The notes: generated from the sequence alone by a model not told the origin. A stretch of DNA of 33,381 nucleotides from Candidatus Pullichristensenella avicola (GCA_018711655.1 DVIA01000011.1:1-33381), one strand, 5' to 3'. Numbered from the stretch's first letter, positions 6,421 through 14,477 are shown. Made by a program: numbers and translations.

Positions 6421-7866
6421 ATGCAAGTCCGCACACGCTTCGCGCCCAGCCCCACGGGCTATCTGCACCTGGGCGGCCTGCGCACGGCGCTTTACACCTA
6501 TCTGTTCGCCCGCCGCAACGGGGGCAAGTTCATTCTGCGCATCGAGGATACCGACCAGGAGCGCGAAGTCCCCGGCGCGGTGGAGAAAATCTACGCCTCT
6601 CTGGCCGCCGCGGGCCTGACGTACGACGAAGGGCCGGACGTGGGCGGCGATTACGGCCCCTATATCCAGACGCAGCGGCGCGGCCTCTACCTGCCCTACG
6701 CGCAGGAACTGGTCAAGCGCGGCGGCGCCTATTACTGCTTCTGCACCAAAGAGCGGCTGGACGAGGCGCGCGCGCAGGCGGAGAAGGAAGGCAAAACCTT
6801 TAAGTACGACAAACACTGCCTGCACCTTTCCCCCGAAGAAGTCCAGCGCCGCCTCGACGCGGGCGAGCCTTACGTCATCCGCCAGAACGTGCCCACCGAG
6901 GGCAAGGCGGGCTTTGACGACCTGCTCTACGGCCATGTGGAGGTGGACTGCTCTACGCTGGACGACAACGTGCTGATCAAGGCCGACGGCCTGCCCACCT
7001 ACAACTTTGCCAACGTCATCGACGACCACCTGATGGCCATCACCCATGTGATGCGCGGTACGGAATACCTCTCCAGCGCGCCGAAGTACAATCTGCTCTA
7101 TGAAGCCTTCGGCTGGACGCCGCCGAAGTACATCCATCTTCCCGTGGTCATGCGCGACGCCACCCGCAAGCTCTCCAAGCGCTATGGCGATCCCTCGTTC
7201 GAGGATCTGCTGGAGATGGGCTACCTGCGCGACGCCATCGTCAACTTCATCGCCCTGCTCGGCTGGAGCCCGCGCAGCGAGCGCGAGTTCTTCACCCTCA
7301 AGGAACTGGAGGAGTGCTTCGACGTCGAAGGGCTCAACAAGTCGCCCTCCATCTTCGACATGGACAAACTCACCTGGTTCAACGCCGAATACATGCGCAA
7401 GCTGTCCCCCGAGGAGTTTTACGCGCTGGCCAGGCCGTGGATGGCGAAGGTATTGGACCCCGGGCGCTTCGACCTTAGGCGCCTGGCCGAGCTTTTGCAG
7501 GCGCGCACGGAGGTATTGAACCGCATCCCCGGCATGATCGGCTTCCTGGCCGAGATGCCGGAATTTGGCAGCGACCTTTACGTCCACAAGAAGATGAAAA
7601 CCACCCCCGAAATCGCCAAGCAGGCGCTTGAGGCGGTCCGGCCGGTGCTGGAAGGCGTACAGGACTGGACGGAGCAGGGCCTGCACGACGCGGTAATGGC
7701 CTTCATTCCCGAAACGGGGCTGAAAAACGGCCAGGTGCTCTGGCCGCTGCGCATCGCCATTTCCGGTCTGGCCTCCACGCCGGGCGGCGCGTTTGAGATC
7801 GCCTATCTGCTGGGGCGGGAGGAGACGCTGCGCAGGCTGAACGCCGCGCTGGAAAAGCTGCAATGA
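6421..7866 (+). CDS. gltX: Glutamyl-tRNA synthetase
   Basis: Charges tRNA-Glu (and in many Bacillota also tRNA-Gln) with glutamate. The 481 residues include the class I HIGH motif as HLGG (residues 16-19, in FAPSPTGYLHLGGLRTALY) and the KMSKS motif as KLSKR (about 250-254). The N-terminal catalytic core is followed by an alpha-helical anticodon-binding region of normal length. The ATG at 6421 follows AAAAGGAG. The stop overlaps the next start by 4 nt (ATGA), coupling it to the phosphodiesterase. Whether it is discriminating or non-discriminating cannot be told here; finding gatCAB in the genome would suggest the latter. Confidence 0.97.
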   Translation: MQVRTRFAPSPTGYLHLGGLRTALYTYLFARRNGGKFILRIEDTDQEREVPGAVEKIYASLAAAGLTYDEGPDVGGDYGPYIQTQRRGLYLPYAQELVKRGGAYYCFCTKERLDEARAQAEKEGKTFKYDKHCLHLSPEEVQRRLDAGEPYVIRQNVPTEGKAGFDDLLYGHVEVDCSTLDDNVLIKADGLPTYNFANVIDDHLMAITHVMRGTEYLSSAPKYNLLYEAFGWTPPKYIHLPVVMRDATRKLSKRYGDPSFEDLLEMGYLRDAIVNFIALLGWSPRSEREFFTLKELEECFDVEGLNKSPSIFDMDKLTWFNAEYMRKLSPEEFYALARPWMAKVLDPGRFDLRRLAELLQARTEVLNRIPGMIGFLAEMPEFGSDLYVHKKMKTTPEIAKQALEAVRPVLEGVQDWTEQGLHDAVMAFIPETGLKNGQVLWPLRIAISGLASTPGGAFEIAYLLGREETLRRLNAALEKLQ

Positions 7867-8999
7867 ACCTCGTCTATCCGGACTACGACCGCTCCATCCT
7901 CTCCACGCTCAGCGCGCTGACGGGTTATTTCGGGGCGCCGCTTTCCTATCCGCCGCTTGAGGAACTTGCGCCGCTTCTGGCCACGAAGCCGCGGCATGTG
8001 ATGCTGCTTCTTCTCGACGGCATGGGCGGCGCGCCGCTGCGGCGCGCGCTGGGCGAGGATTCCTACCTGCGCGCCCACGAGATCGCCACCGTCACCAGCA
8101 TCTTTCCGCCCACCACCGCCGCGGCCGCCACGGCCTATTACTGCGGCAAATCGGCGCTGGAAAGCGGCTGGCTGGGCTGGCATCTCTACATGAAGGAATT
8201 TGCCAGCGACGTAGTGGCCTTCAAGCGCACGGCCTACTACACGGGCAACACGCTGGAGGGGCCGTTCCCGGCGGGGCTGCTCATCCCCTACGAAACGGTA
8301 TTTGAGCGCATGAAGGGCGCGTGCGACACGCATGTGCTCTACGCCTTCGATTCCTACTGCGAACATGGGGCGGATTTTCGCCACCGCGTTTCCTCGTTTG
8401 CGGACGTATTGAACGTTCTGCGCATGATCTCGCAGGGCGACGGGCCTTCCTTCACCATCGCCTACTGGAACCAGCCGGACGCGAAAATGCACCGCTACGG
8501 CGTCTCCTCGCCGGAGGCCGCCGCCGAGTTTCGCGCGCTGGACCGGCAGCTTTCCGCCCTGCGCGGCCGTTTGCGCGATACGCTATTGGTCGTCACTGCC
8601 GACCACGGCATGGTCGATACCACCCAGGCCGTGGACATAGCAACGACCCCGGCGCTTCTGGAACCGCTGGTGCTGCCGCCCTCCATCGAGCCGCGCGCCT
8701 CGGCGTTTTATGTGAAGCGCCACCGCCGCGAAGCCTTCGAGGCGGCCTTCCGGGCGTTGTGCGGCGAGGACTTTCTGCTCCTTTCCCGCGAAGAGGCGCT
8801 CGCCTCCGGTCTGTTTGGCCGGGGAACGCCGCACCCGAAATTCGACGATTTTCTCGGTGACTATCTGGGCGTGGCCACCGGCCGGCGCTATTTCGCCTTT
8901 TCCCTGCCCGGGGCCGGCCCCGGAGACAGATTGATCGGACAGCACGCCGGATTGACGGAGGACGAAATGCTCGTTTCCGTGCTGGCGGACAGGATGTGA
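7863..8999 (+). CDS. Alkaline-phosphatase-superfamily phosphodiesterase/pyrophosphatase
   Basis: A 378-residue cytoplasmic member of the nucleotide pyrophosphatase/phosphodiesterase branch of the alkaline phosphatase superfamily. Metal and catalytic residues can be followed: LLLDGMGG (first metal Asp, about residue 55), TSIFPPTTAAA (probable nucleophile Thr), a DAKMHRYG segment, VTADHGMVD (Asp-His metal pair, about 240), and THPKFDDF near the C-terminus (last metal His). There is no signal peptide. It overlaps gltX by 4 nt and is overlapped by the PHP gene, so the three form one translation-coupled operon. The substrate is unknown; the neighbouring PHP phosphoesterase suggests a shared phosphate-ester pathway, but that is inference. 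Confidence 0.85.
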   Translation: MNLVYPDYDRSILSTLSALTGYFGAPLSYPPLEELAPLLATKPRHVMLLLLDGMGGAPLRRALGEDSYLRAHEIATVTSIFPPTTAAAATAYYCGKSALESGWLGWHLYMKEFASDVVAFKRTAYYTGNTLEGPFPAGLLIPYETVFERMKGACDTHVLYAFDSYCEHGADFRHRVSSFADVLNVLRMISQGDGPSFTIAYWNQPDAKMHRYGVSSPEAAAEFRALDRQLSALRGRLRDTLLVVTADHGMVDTTQAVDIATTPALLEPLVLPPSIEPRASAFYVKRHRREAFEAAFRALCGEDFLLLSREEALASGLFGRGTPHPKFDDFLGDYLGVATGRRYFAFSLPGAGPGDRLIGQHAGLTEDEMLVSVLADRM

Positions 9000-9709
9000 A
9001 CATGAGAGAACAGGGCTTTTATGTACAGATGCACCTGCACACGGCCGAATCCAGCCGCTGCGCCCGCGTGGGCGGGGCGGACATGGCGCGCGCCTGCAAG
9101 GAGGCGGGATACGACCTCATCGTCGTTACCGATCACTTCTTCAACGCCAACATCAACGTGCCGTACGATATCCCCTGGGAGGATCAGGTGCGCGGCCTTT
9201 TCGCCGGCTATCGCGCCGCCAAGGCCATGGGCGACCGCATCGGCCTGACGGTGTTGCCCGGCTGGGAAACCTACACCGACGGCCCCGAATACCTCACCTA
9301 CGGGCTGGACGAGGAATTTCTCCTCCACAACCGCGATATCGCCATCCTGCCCAGGGTGCAGTATCTGCGCCGCGTGCACGCCGCCGGCGCCTATGTTTCC
9401 CATGCCCATCCCTTCCGCGAGGCCAGCTACATTCCCCATTTCGATCCCGATCCCTATGGGCTGGACGCGGTGGAGACGTTCAACGGCCGCCATATGGACC
9501 CCTCCTTCGATGAAAAGGCCCGCGCCTTCGCGGCGCGCTACCGCCTGCCCGGCGTCGCCGGCGCGGATGCGCACAATACGCTGCACATCCTGGATGGCGC
9601 CATGCGCTTTTTCTACCCCGTGAACACCTTCCAGGAGATCTTCGCCGCCATTGGAAAGGGCGATTATGAAATCGTCCCGCACCTGGGCGATCGGGCGCTG
9701 TCGTTTTGA
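8996..9709 (+). CDS. PHP-domain metal-dependent phosphoesterase
   Basis: A 237-residue PHP-fold protein. Metal ligands typical of the family are visible: MHLHT (HxH, about residues 12-15), VVTDHFF (Asp-His), GWETYTDGPEYLTYG, SHAHPFRE, and GADAHN near the C-terminus. The family includes histidinol phosphatase, the polymerase proofreading PHP domain and small phosphoesterases acting on nucleotides or sugar phosphates; this protein lacks extra domains and the substrate is not evident. The start is either GTG 8996, overlapping the phosphodiesterase stop by 4 nt, or ATG 9002, two codons later; no better ribosome site decides. It is the last gene of the gltX operon, with a terminator at 9860-9890. 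Confidence 0.88.
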   Translation: MNMREQGFYVQMHLHTAESSRCARVGGADMARACKEAGYDLIVVTDHFFNANINVPYDIPWEDQVRGLFAGYRAAKAMGDRIGLTVLPGWETYTDGPEYLTYGLDEEFLLHNRDIAILPRVQYLRRVHAAGAYVSHAHPFREASYIPHFDPDPYGLDAVETFNGRHMDPSFDEKARAFAARYRLPGVAGADAHNTLHILDGAMRFFYPVNTFQEIFAAIGKGDYEIVPHLGDRALSF

Positions 9710-9859
9710 TCGGATGGATCGAACGCCCCGCCTTCCCGCCGGCGCCGCTTCCTTGGCCGCGCTTTTCCGCACGAAAGCGCGGTAACCGCGCCTGTATCGG
9801 CGTCAAAAACGCCTCTGCGCGTATCGCAGGGGCGCAAATTGTCCATCCCCCAAGGAGAG

Positions 9860-9890
9860 CGCGAGAGGGCTGAAGCCCTTTCGCGTTTTT
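9860..9890 (+). terminator. Terminator downstream of the gltX-phosphodiesterase-PHP operon
   Basis: CGCGA-g-AGGGCT (9860-9871) pairs with AGCCCT-t-TCGCG (9874-9885), followed by TTTTT (9886-9890), 150 nt after the PHP stop codon. Confidence 0.75.
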
Positions 9891-10158
9891 ATCGTTCCCG
9901 GCGGCGGCTTGAAAACCCACAGGGTTTTCAAGTCGGCGAAAGCCGACCGGTCCTGACGATTTGGAAAATCAGCAAACTCGCCTCGTGTACGGCGGGAACA
10001 GGGCGATCTTCGCGTCGGAAAATTCCATTTCCCAGAGCAAAAGTCGCTTCCTTGTAGTTTCCGCGCCCGGAAATCCGCAGGATTTCAGAAACGGGTAGGG
10101 GTGGTAGTGGGGCCTGCTCCCCCGTCCACCAGCTTGTCAAAAAGACGTTTGAAAAGCT

Positions 10159-10188
10159 GCGCCTCTGCATATATCGCAGAGGCGTTTT
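10159..10188 (+). terminator. Terminator hairpin, possibly bidirectional
   Basis: GCCTCTGC (10161-10168) pairs with GCAGAGGC (10176-10183), followed by GTTTT on the plus strand. On the minus strand GCAGCTTTTC follows, so it may also end transcription from the SH3b gene at 10265-11341. The 76 bp between this hairpin and that gene show nothing else. Confidence 0.6.
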
Positions 10189-10264
10189 GCCCGCTCCTTG
10201 CGCCCTTTCGCGCAGGCCCGCTTCCCGGCCCGCGGGCGGCCGTCTCAGATGCGCTCCCGAACCG

Positions 10265-11341
10265 TCAGTCCGGCGCGACTTGCAGGGTCTGGCCGGTCTC
10301 CAGATCGTAGAGCACGGCGCCGGAATGGGGATCGCCCTCGCCCGGATCGGGCGGCGCCACCACCGTATATTTTGCCAGCAGGCCCGCGTCGGCGATCTGT
10401 ACATCGTAAAGCCAGTAGACGTCCTCGTTCGTATACGCCTGCCAGAGCACCTCGCCCGCAGCGGAGATGGCCACCGGCTCGGGGCCGTAGTAGCCGCCGA
10501 CGTAGAGCGTGCCATCCCCGCCCAGAACCCAGGAAAGGCTGCCGCCCAGGTTGACCTGCTCGGGCGTTACGCGCCAGGCCTCCTCACCCGTAGCCGTCTC
10601 GTAGGCGATCAGCCCCACGCCCGCGGCGTAAAGCAGCGCCAGCGGGCGCTGCGCCGTTCCCCCAAAGCGCCCCGCGACCAGCGTAAGTTCCGTGCGATAA
10701 GGCGTGCCCGCCTCTCTGCGCCAGAGCACCTCGCCGTTTTCGGCGTAGGCGGTGACGCGCACGGCCTCGCATACGGCGTTTCCGCCGGTTTCGATCACAA
10801 CGCGCGTCCCGTCAAACGCGCCTGAAGCCGCCTCCCGGTCATAGACGACGCCCACCGGCGCTTCGCTGAGATACTGGCTGAGGATATAGCCCGCCTGCCC
10901 CCCGTAAACGCAGGCGACGAAGCCGTTTTCCGCCGGAACGCAGTCCGTTACCGCCGCGCCCAGGGGGACCTGCGAAAGCCGCCGTGCCGACGTATCCGGC
11001 GCGGCCCGCAGCGACACCCATTCCTCGCAGTTGGCCACATACATCACCGCCGCAGCGCCCTTCCCCGCCGCCTCGACGCGGACATACCGGGAAAGGATAT
11101 AGCCCGCCTGCCCCTCGTAAACGCAGGCGACGAAGCCGTTTCCCGCCGGAACGCAGTCCGTTACCGCCGCGCCCAGGGGGACCTGCGAAAGCCGTCGTGC
11201 CGACGTATCCGGCGCGGCCCGCAGCGACACCCATTCCTCGCAGTTGACGATCGCGCCGTCCGCGCCCGCCGCCAGCGCCGCGCCCGTGGCCAGAAAGAGC
11301 GACAGAATCAGGCACAGCGCCGCACAAAATGCCTTTTGCAT
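10265..11341 (-). CDS. Secreted protein: two SH3b repeats plus PQQ-like/beta-propeller-type tail
   Basis: A 358-residue exported protein. Residues 1-24 form a classic signal peptide (Lys, then LCLILSLFLATGAALA). Two SH3b domains follow (about 32-90 and 103-161), each built on CEEWVSLRAAPDTSARRLSQV and ending ACVYxGQAGYILSxY. They are almost identical in both protein and DNA, a recent duplication with a 71-codon period. SH3b domains usually bind peptidoglycan or cell-wall peptides. The C-terminal half has PQQ-like blade motifs (GEVLWRREAG, LIAYETATGEEAWRV, VLYDLETGQTLQV), suggesting a small propeller or scaffold. The ATG at 11341 follows GGAGGG. It is the second gene after the cysteine-cluster protein, 12 nt downstream. 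The ligand is unknown. Confidence 0.8.
   Translation of the reverse strand: MQKAFCAALCLILSLFLATGAALAAGADGAIVNCEEWVSLRAAPDTSARRLSQVPLGAAVTDCVPAGNGFVACVYEGQAGYILSRYVRVEAAGKGAAAVMYVANCEEWVSLRAAPDTSARRLSQVPLGAAVTDCVPAENGFVACVYGGQAGYILSQYLSEAPVGVVYDREAASGAFDGTRVVIETGGNAVCEAVRVTAYAENGEVLWRREAGTPYRTELTLVAGRFGGTAQRPLALLYAAGVGLIAYETATGEEAWRVTPEQVNLGGSLSWVLGGDGTLYVGGYYGPEPVAISAAGEVLWQAYTNEDVYWLYDVQIADAGLLAKYTVVAPPDPGEGDPHSGAVLYDLETGQTLQVAPD
10881..11249 (-). repeat. Direct duplication inside the SH3b gene
   Basis: Segments 10881-11036 and 11094-11249 are about 155 bp each, near-identical by eye (only a few mismatches), and lie exactly 213 bp (71 codons) apart. They encode the two SH3b domains. The reading frame is kept. 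Confidence 0.9.
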
Positions 11342-11353
11342 CCCATTTCCCTC

Positions 11354-11812
11354 CTAAAACAGTTCGTATTCCGCCTCCCGCGCCGCCCATTTTTCCAGAA
11401 ACGCCGCGCCCTCAGGGTCGGCGGCGACGAGGCGCACGGCACGGCGCACAGCGCGCACAAATTCGGGATCCAACGCGCGCGTGCCGAAGCGCGCCAGCGG
11501 ACACATGGCCCGGGCGCGGCGGTCGATCTTCACGCCCCAGATGTTCTCCTTGCGAACCGGCGTCAGGGGGAAGATGCGGCAGGCAAGCGGACGCTCCTCG
11601 CGCCTGCAGACGCCGCCGCAGGTATAAATGGGGGCAAAATCGCCGCCCTCGCCGGGCAAAAGCGCCTCCTCGCCGGGAAAAAGATACATGCCGCCCTGCC
11701 CGTCCTCGTCCGCCTGGCAACAGGCCGCGCCGCACAGCGCCCCGCAGTCGCTCTTGAGCGGCGTGCGTTCGCCAATGACGGCCCTGGCCTGCAGCGCAAG
11801 ATTCGTATCCAT
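11354..11812 (-). CDS. YkgJ-type cysteine-cluster protein
   Basis: A 152-residue soluble protein whose cysteines fit the YkgJ (zinc- or iron-chelating) family: DCGALCGAACC (residues 22-32: C23, C27, C31, C32), then YTCGGVCRREERPLACRIFPL and a later MCPLARFG. Such proteins are widespread in Clostridia and mostly uncharacterised; a metal or iron-sulfur site is expected. The ATG at 11812 is preceded by GGAGGG and MDTNLALQ; the upstream 13 codons of open frame contain the region just after the promoter and are not counted. First gene of a two-gene operon with the SH3b protein, and divergent from a ferredoxin gene, which fits a possible iron-sulfur role, though that is only suggestive. Confidence 0.75.
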   Translation of the reverse strand: MDTNLALQARAVIGERTPLKSDCGALCGAACCQADEDGQGGMYLFPGEEALLPGEGGDFAPIYTCGGVCRREERPLACRIFPLTPVRKENIWGVKIDRRARAMCPLARFGTRALDPEFVRAVRRAVRLVAADPEGAAFLEKWAAREAEYELF

Positions 11813-11841
11813 GGTTTGCCCTCCGCAACGCGGTTTTTTCA

Positions 11842-11870
11842 ATGATACCATGCGTAAATTGTAAAGTCAA
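11842..11870 (-). promoter_or_regulatory. Sigma-A promoter of the cysteine-cluster operon
   Basis: On the minus strand: TTGACT (11865-11870), 17-nt spacer, TATCAT (11842-11847). Confidence 0.85.
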
Positions 11871-11881
11871 CCGTCCGCCCC

Positions 11882-11910
11882 TTGCTTTTTGGGCGTTTGC
11901 GTTGTATAAT
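11882..11910 (+). promoter_or_regulatory. Sigma-A promoter of the ferredoxin gene
   Basis: TTGCTT (11882-11887), 17-nt spacer, TATAAT (11905-11910). It is back to back with the divergent promoter at 11842-11870; only 11 bp separate the two -35 boxes. Confidence 0.8.
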
Positions 11911-11942
11911 GTGCGTGTCGAAGAAAAGGAGGTGTATCTTTC

Positions 11943-12113
11943 ATGGCATATGTGATCAGCGACGATTGCATCGCGTGCGGCGCGTGCGCGGAGGAGTGCC
12001 CGGTTTCGGCGATCTCCGAAGGCGACGGCAAGTACGTCATCGATGCGGATACCTGCATTTCCTGCGGCGCCTGCGCGGGCGTTTGCCCCGTTTCCGCTCC
12101 CCAGGAGGGCTAA
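11943..12113 (+). CDS. fdx: 2x[4Fe-4S] ferredoxin
   Basis: A 56-residue clostridial-type ferredoxin, a soluble low-potential electron carrier. Two complete CxxCxxCxxxCP motifs are present: C9-C12-C15-C19-P and C38-C41-C44-C48-P, each expected to hold one [4Fe-4S] cluster. Length and the pseudo-twofold repeat match the family exactly. The ATG at 11943 follows AAGGAGGT. Transcribed alone, between the promoter at 11882-11910 and a strong terminator at 12148-12177. A likely partner is the indolepyruvate:ferredoxin oxidoreductase encoded at 19.2-21.5 kb, along with other oxidoreductases elsewhere; that pairing is inference. Confidence 0.97.
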   Translation: MAYVISDDCIACGACAEECPVSAISEGDGKYVIDADTCISCGACAGVCPVSAPQEG

Positions 12114-12147
12114 GGCGCGGCCTTAGGCTTCGGTCCAACGAAGGACT

Positions 12148-12177
12148 CCGCTCCCTTCCCTTAGGGAGCGGTTTTTT
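12148..12177 (+). terminator. Intrinsic terminator of the ferredoxin gene
   Basis: CCGCTCCC (12148-12155) pairs with GGGAGCGG (12164-12171), followed by TTTTTT (12172-12177). Confidence 0.92.
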
Positions 12178-12242
12178 CTGCCCGGCGGCGGAGATGTGAC
12201 AAAATTCCGCCAATTCCCGCGGAATATTCCGCGCCGGCAGGA

Positions 12243-12270
12243 TTGGCGAAAAAAAGCGCGAATATAGAAT
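12243..12270 (+). promoter_or_regulatory. Probable promoter of the peptidoglycan-binding protein gene
   Basis: TTGGCG (12243-12248), 16-nt spacer, TAGAAT (12265-12270), within a locally A/T-rich patch. GGAGG lies just before the ATG at 12324. Confidence 0.55.
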
Positions 12271-12323
12271 ATGTATGGATATATCGTTTCGCAGGTATTG
12301 CAAAAACGTTGCGGAGGGGTTTC

Positions 12324-13733
12324 ATGGCACAGACGCTGACGCGCCCTGGGCGCGCGGGAAAGACGCTGCTGGCGCTGCTGGCGGCGCTTGCATGCCTGTG
12401 CGCATGCGCGCGGCCGGCCCGCGCGGCGCAACCGGCGGACGTGGCGCGACGTCTGGCGACGCTGGGGTATGTGCGCGAGGACGCGGAGGACTTGAGCGCG
12501 GCGGTGCGCAATTTTCAGACGGCCAACGGCCTGGAGGCAACCGGCACCCTGGATACGGACACGCTGACCATCCTGGAAAGCGACGCCGCAGTAAGCAAAC
12601 CCGCCTACCTGCACGCCCTGGCAGAGCGCTATCCGGCCGAACCGCTGGTCAGCGGAAACGTCGGCGAAGACGTTCGCGAACTGCAGGAGGGCCTGCGCGC
12701 GCTGGGCTACTATAATGGCGAGGCCGACGGCGTCTTTGGCGACGCCACGCGCCTGGCCGTAATGGCCTTTCAAACCGCCAACGGGCTTTACGCCAGCGGC
12801 GAGGCCGACCGCGCCGTTCGCCTCCGCCTCCTCGCCAGACAGGCGCTGACGTGGGACGACTTTCTCGCCGGCAAGCTGTGCGCAAAGGGCGATTCCGGCG
12901 CCGGCGTGCGCTCCCTGCAGCGGCGCCTCAAACACCTGGGCTATTACGACGGCGAATGCACCGACAACTTCGGCGACGCTACGCTGCGCGCGGTGCAACG
13001 CTTTCAGGAGGACAACGGCCTTCCCGTCAGCGGCGAGGCCGATATGGAAACCTGCCGGTTGCTCTATTCCAGCGCAACCGACGAGCGCGACGCCGACGGC
13101 GCCTTGCGCGAAGGCAGTTCCGGCCAGGCCGTGCGCGCTCTGCAGGCGCGGCTTGGCGAACTGGGCTACCTGGACGTTCCCGTCAACGGCGTGTTCGATG
13201 AAAACACCTTCGCAGCCGTGACGCTGTTTCAGATCGCCAACGGCTTTGCGCCGACGGGCAAAGCCGACGCGGAACTGATCGAGGTCATGGCCTCGCAACG
13301 CGTCGTGCCGCTTTCCGAAGCCACGGAGGCGCTGCGCGCTTCAGAGGCGAGCGTAACTGCGCAAACCTTGGCTCAGGCGGCCGCCACGGCTTCGGAAATG
13401 CTGGGGCAGGCATTCCCCGCCGACGCAGAAGCGCTCTTCCCCGGCTTTGCCTTCGTGCGCTATCTCTACGCCCGCGCCGGCATAGGTCTGTCCGATCCCG
13501 GGCGCGTGATCGAGGGGGAAAACTGTCGCCCCTTCGCGCCGGAAAGCGCCGTCGCGGGCGAGGTGGCGGCAGTGGAATTCGCCACCGAAGGCGGCGCGCG
13601 CGTGCTTTACGCGCTGTGCCTGGGCGGCGCGCGCCTGGCCTATCTTGACTTGGCCACGGGCTATATCGTCTCGGGCGACCTTTCCTCTATGGAGTATGAA
13701 CGTGCCTATGTGTGGAATTTCTCCGGACAGTGA
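12324..13733 (+). CDS. Secreted protein: four peptidoglycan-binding repeats plus degenerate NlpC/P60-like domain
   Basis: The 469 residues start with a signal peptide (about 1-34: basic region, LLALLAALACLCACA). Four PG_binding_1 repeats follow (about 37-85, 110-160, 190-245, 265-315), recognisable by LxxLGYYxG-xxDGxFGDAT-xAVxxFQxxNGL-xxSGxAD. These bind cell-wall glycan or peptide. The tail (about 360-469) aligns by eye with NlpC/P60 endopeptidases: GFAFVRYLYARAGI matches the segment around the catalytic Cys (usually DCSGFV), and YALCLGGARLAYL matches the segment around the catalytic His (usually HVGIYLG), but Cys and His are both replaced. I infer an inactive wall-binding relative of a peptidase. 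The start at 12324 is set by GGAGG and the signal peptide; the open frame upstream runs over the promoter. The 3' end overlaps trmN6. Confidence 0.8.
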   Translation: MAQTLTRPGRAGKTLLALLAALACLCACARPARAAQPADVARRLATLGYVREDAEDLSAAVRNFQTANGLEATGTLDTDTLTILESDAAVSKPAYLHALAERYPAEPLVSGNVGEDVRELQEGLRALGYYNGEADGVFGDATRLAVMAFQTANGLYASGEADRAVRLRLLARQALTWDDFLAGKLCAKGDSGAGVRSLQRRLKHLGYYDGECTDNFGDATLRAVQRFQEDNGLPVSGEADMETCRLLYSSATDERDADGALREGSSGQAVRALQARLGELGYLDVPVNGVFDENTFAAVTLFQIANGFAPTGKADAELIEVMASQRVVPLSEATEALRASEASVTAQTLAQAAATASEMLGQAFPADAEALFPGFAFVRYLYARAGIGLSDPGRVIEGENCRPFAPESAVAGEVAAVEFATEGGARVLYALCLGGARLAYLDLATGYIVSGDLSSMEYERAYVWNFSGQ

Positions 13734-14475
13734 TCGCCTCGATCCGCCCCTGCTGCCCGGCGAGCGGCTGGACGATCTGCAGTGCGGCGGCTATCGCCTC
13801 ATCCAGCGCGGCGACGCCTTTCGCTTCGGCACGGATTCGGTGCTGCTGGCGGATTTTGCCGCGCCCCGCCCCCGCACGCGCGCGGTTGACCTGGGGTGCG
13901 GAAGCGGCGCCATCGCCATGCTCATGGCCGCGCACCAGCCCCTTTTGACGGTGGACGCGGTGGAGATACAGCCCGACATCGCCGATATGGCCCGACGCAG
14001 CGCGCTTTACAACCATCTGGACGCGCGCGTGCGCGTTTTTGCCGCCGACATGCGCGCGTCCCACACGCTCCTGGGCTGCGGCGTTTACGATCTGGCGGTG
14101 TGCAATCCTCCCTATGGCCGCGAAGGGGCGGCGCTCCCAAGCCGAAACGAAGGCGTGCGCCTGGCCCGGCACGAATGCGGCCTCACCCCCGCGGGCGTGG
14201 CGGAAAGCGCCGCGCGCCTTCTCAAAAACGGCGGGCGGCTGTGCGTGATCTACCCAGCGCCGCGCGCCCTGGAGATGATGCGCGCCATGGAGGACGCGCG
14301 CCTGGCCCCCAAGCGCGTGCGCACCGTGCACGGCATGCCCGAACGCGCGCCAAAGTTCGTCCTGATCGACGCCGTCAAAGGCGGCGGAAGCGGGCTGCAC
14401 TGGCTGCCGCCACTGGTGCTGCGCGAAGCGGACGGCTCCTTCAGCGCCGAATGGCGGCGCATCTACCGCTGCTGA
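13708..14475 (+). CDS. trmN6: tRNA1(Val) adenine-N6 methyltransferase, TrmN6-like
   Basis: A class I methyltransferase of the YfiC/TrmN6 family, which methylates A37 of tRNA-Val in E. coli using SAM. About 255 residues. Motifs: substrate-side GGYRLIQRGDAFRFGTDSVLLADF, split here as GGYRLIQRGD and RFGTDSVLLADF; SAM motif DLGCGSGAIAMLMA; and catalytic NPPYG, the signature of N6-adenine methylation. The start is uncertain: ATG 13708 (GGAG 13 nt upstream) or ATG 13696; both lie inside the end of the preceding gene, so the two are co-translated. Mid-gene codon use matches its neighbours. The family is sure; the specific tRNA target in this organism is inferred. Confidence 0.88.
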   Translation: MCGISPDSDRLDPPLLPGERLDDLQCGGYRLIQRGDAFRFGTDSVLLADFAAPRPRTRAVDLGCGSGAIAMLMAAHQPLLTVDAVEIQPDIADMARRSALYNHLDARVRVFAADMRASHTLLGCGVYDLAVCNPPYGREGAALPSRNEGVRLARHECGLTPAGVAESAARLLKNGGRLCVIYPAPRALEMMRAMEDARLAPKRVRTVHGMPERAPKFVLIDAVKGGGSGLHWLPPLVLREADGSFSAEWRRIYRC

Positions 14476-14477
14476 AA

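Larger units (their letters stand above)
9804..10188. ncRNA. Hairpin-rich non-coding element bounded by outward-facing terminators
   Basis: A gene-free stretch with lower GC than its surroundings. Its ends are related, mutually inverted hairpins: 9811-9833 (GCCTCTGCG / CGCAGGGGC, with an A-run on the outer left) and 10161-10183 (GCCTCTGC / GCAGAGGC, with TTTT on the outer right). Inside lie a perfect 11-bp palindrome with a 3-nt loop (9908-9932), an adjoining TCGGC-GAAA-GCCGA hairpin with a GNRA tetraloop (9933-9946), and a 7-bp hairpin (10070-10086). The minus strand has an open frame from 10264 down to 9928, but it lacks a ribosome site and crosses palindromes. It could be a structured RNA, a small dispersed element, or both. 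No promoter was found, so strand is left open. Confidence 0.4.

Noticed and set aside
6214-7863. A 549-codon minus-strand frame
   Set aside because: Antisense shadow of gltX.
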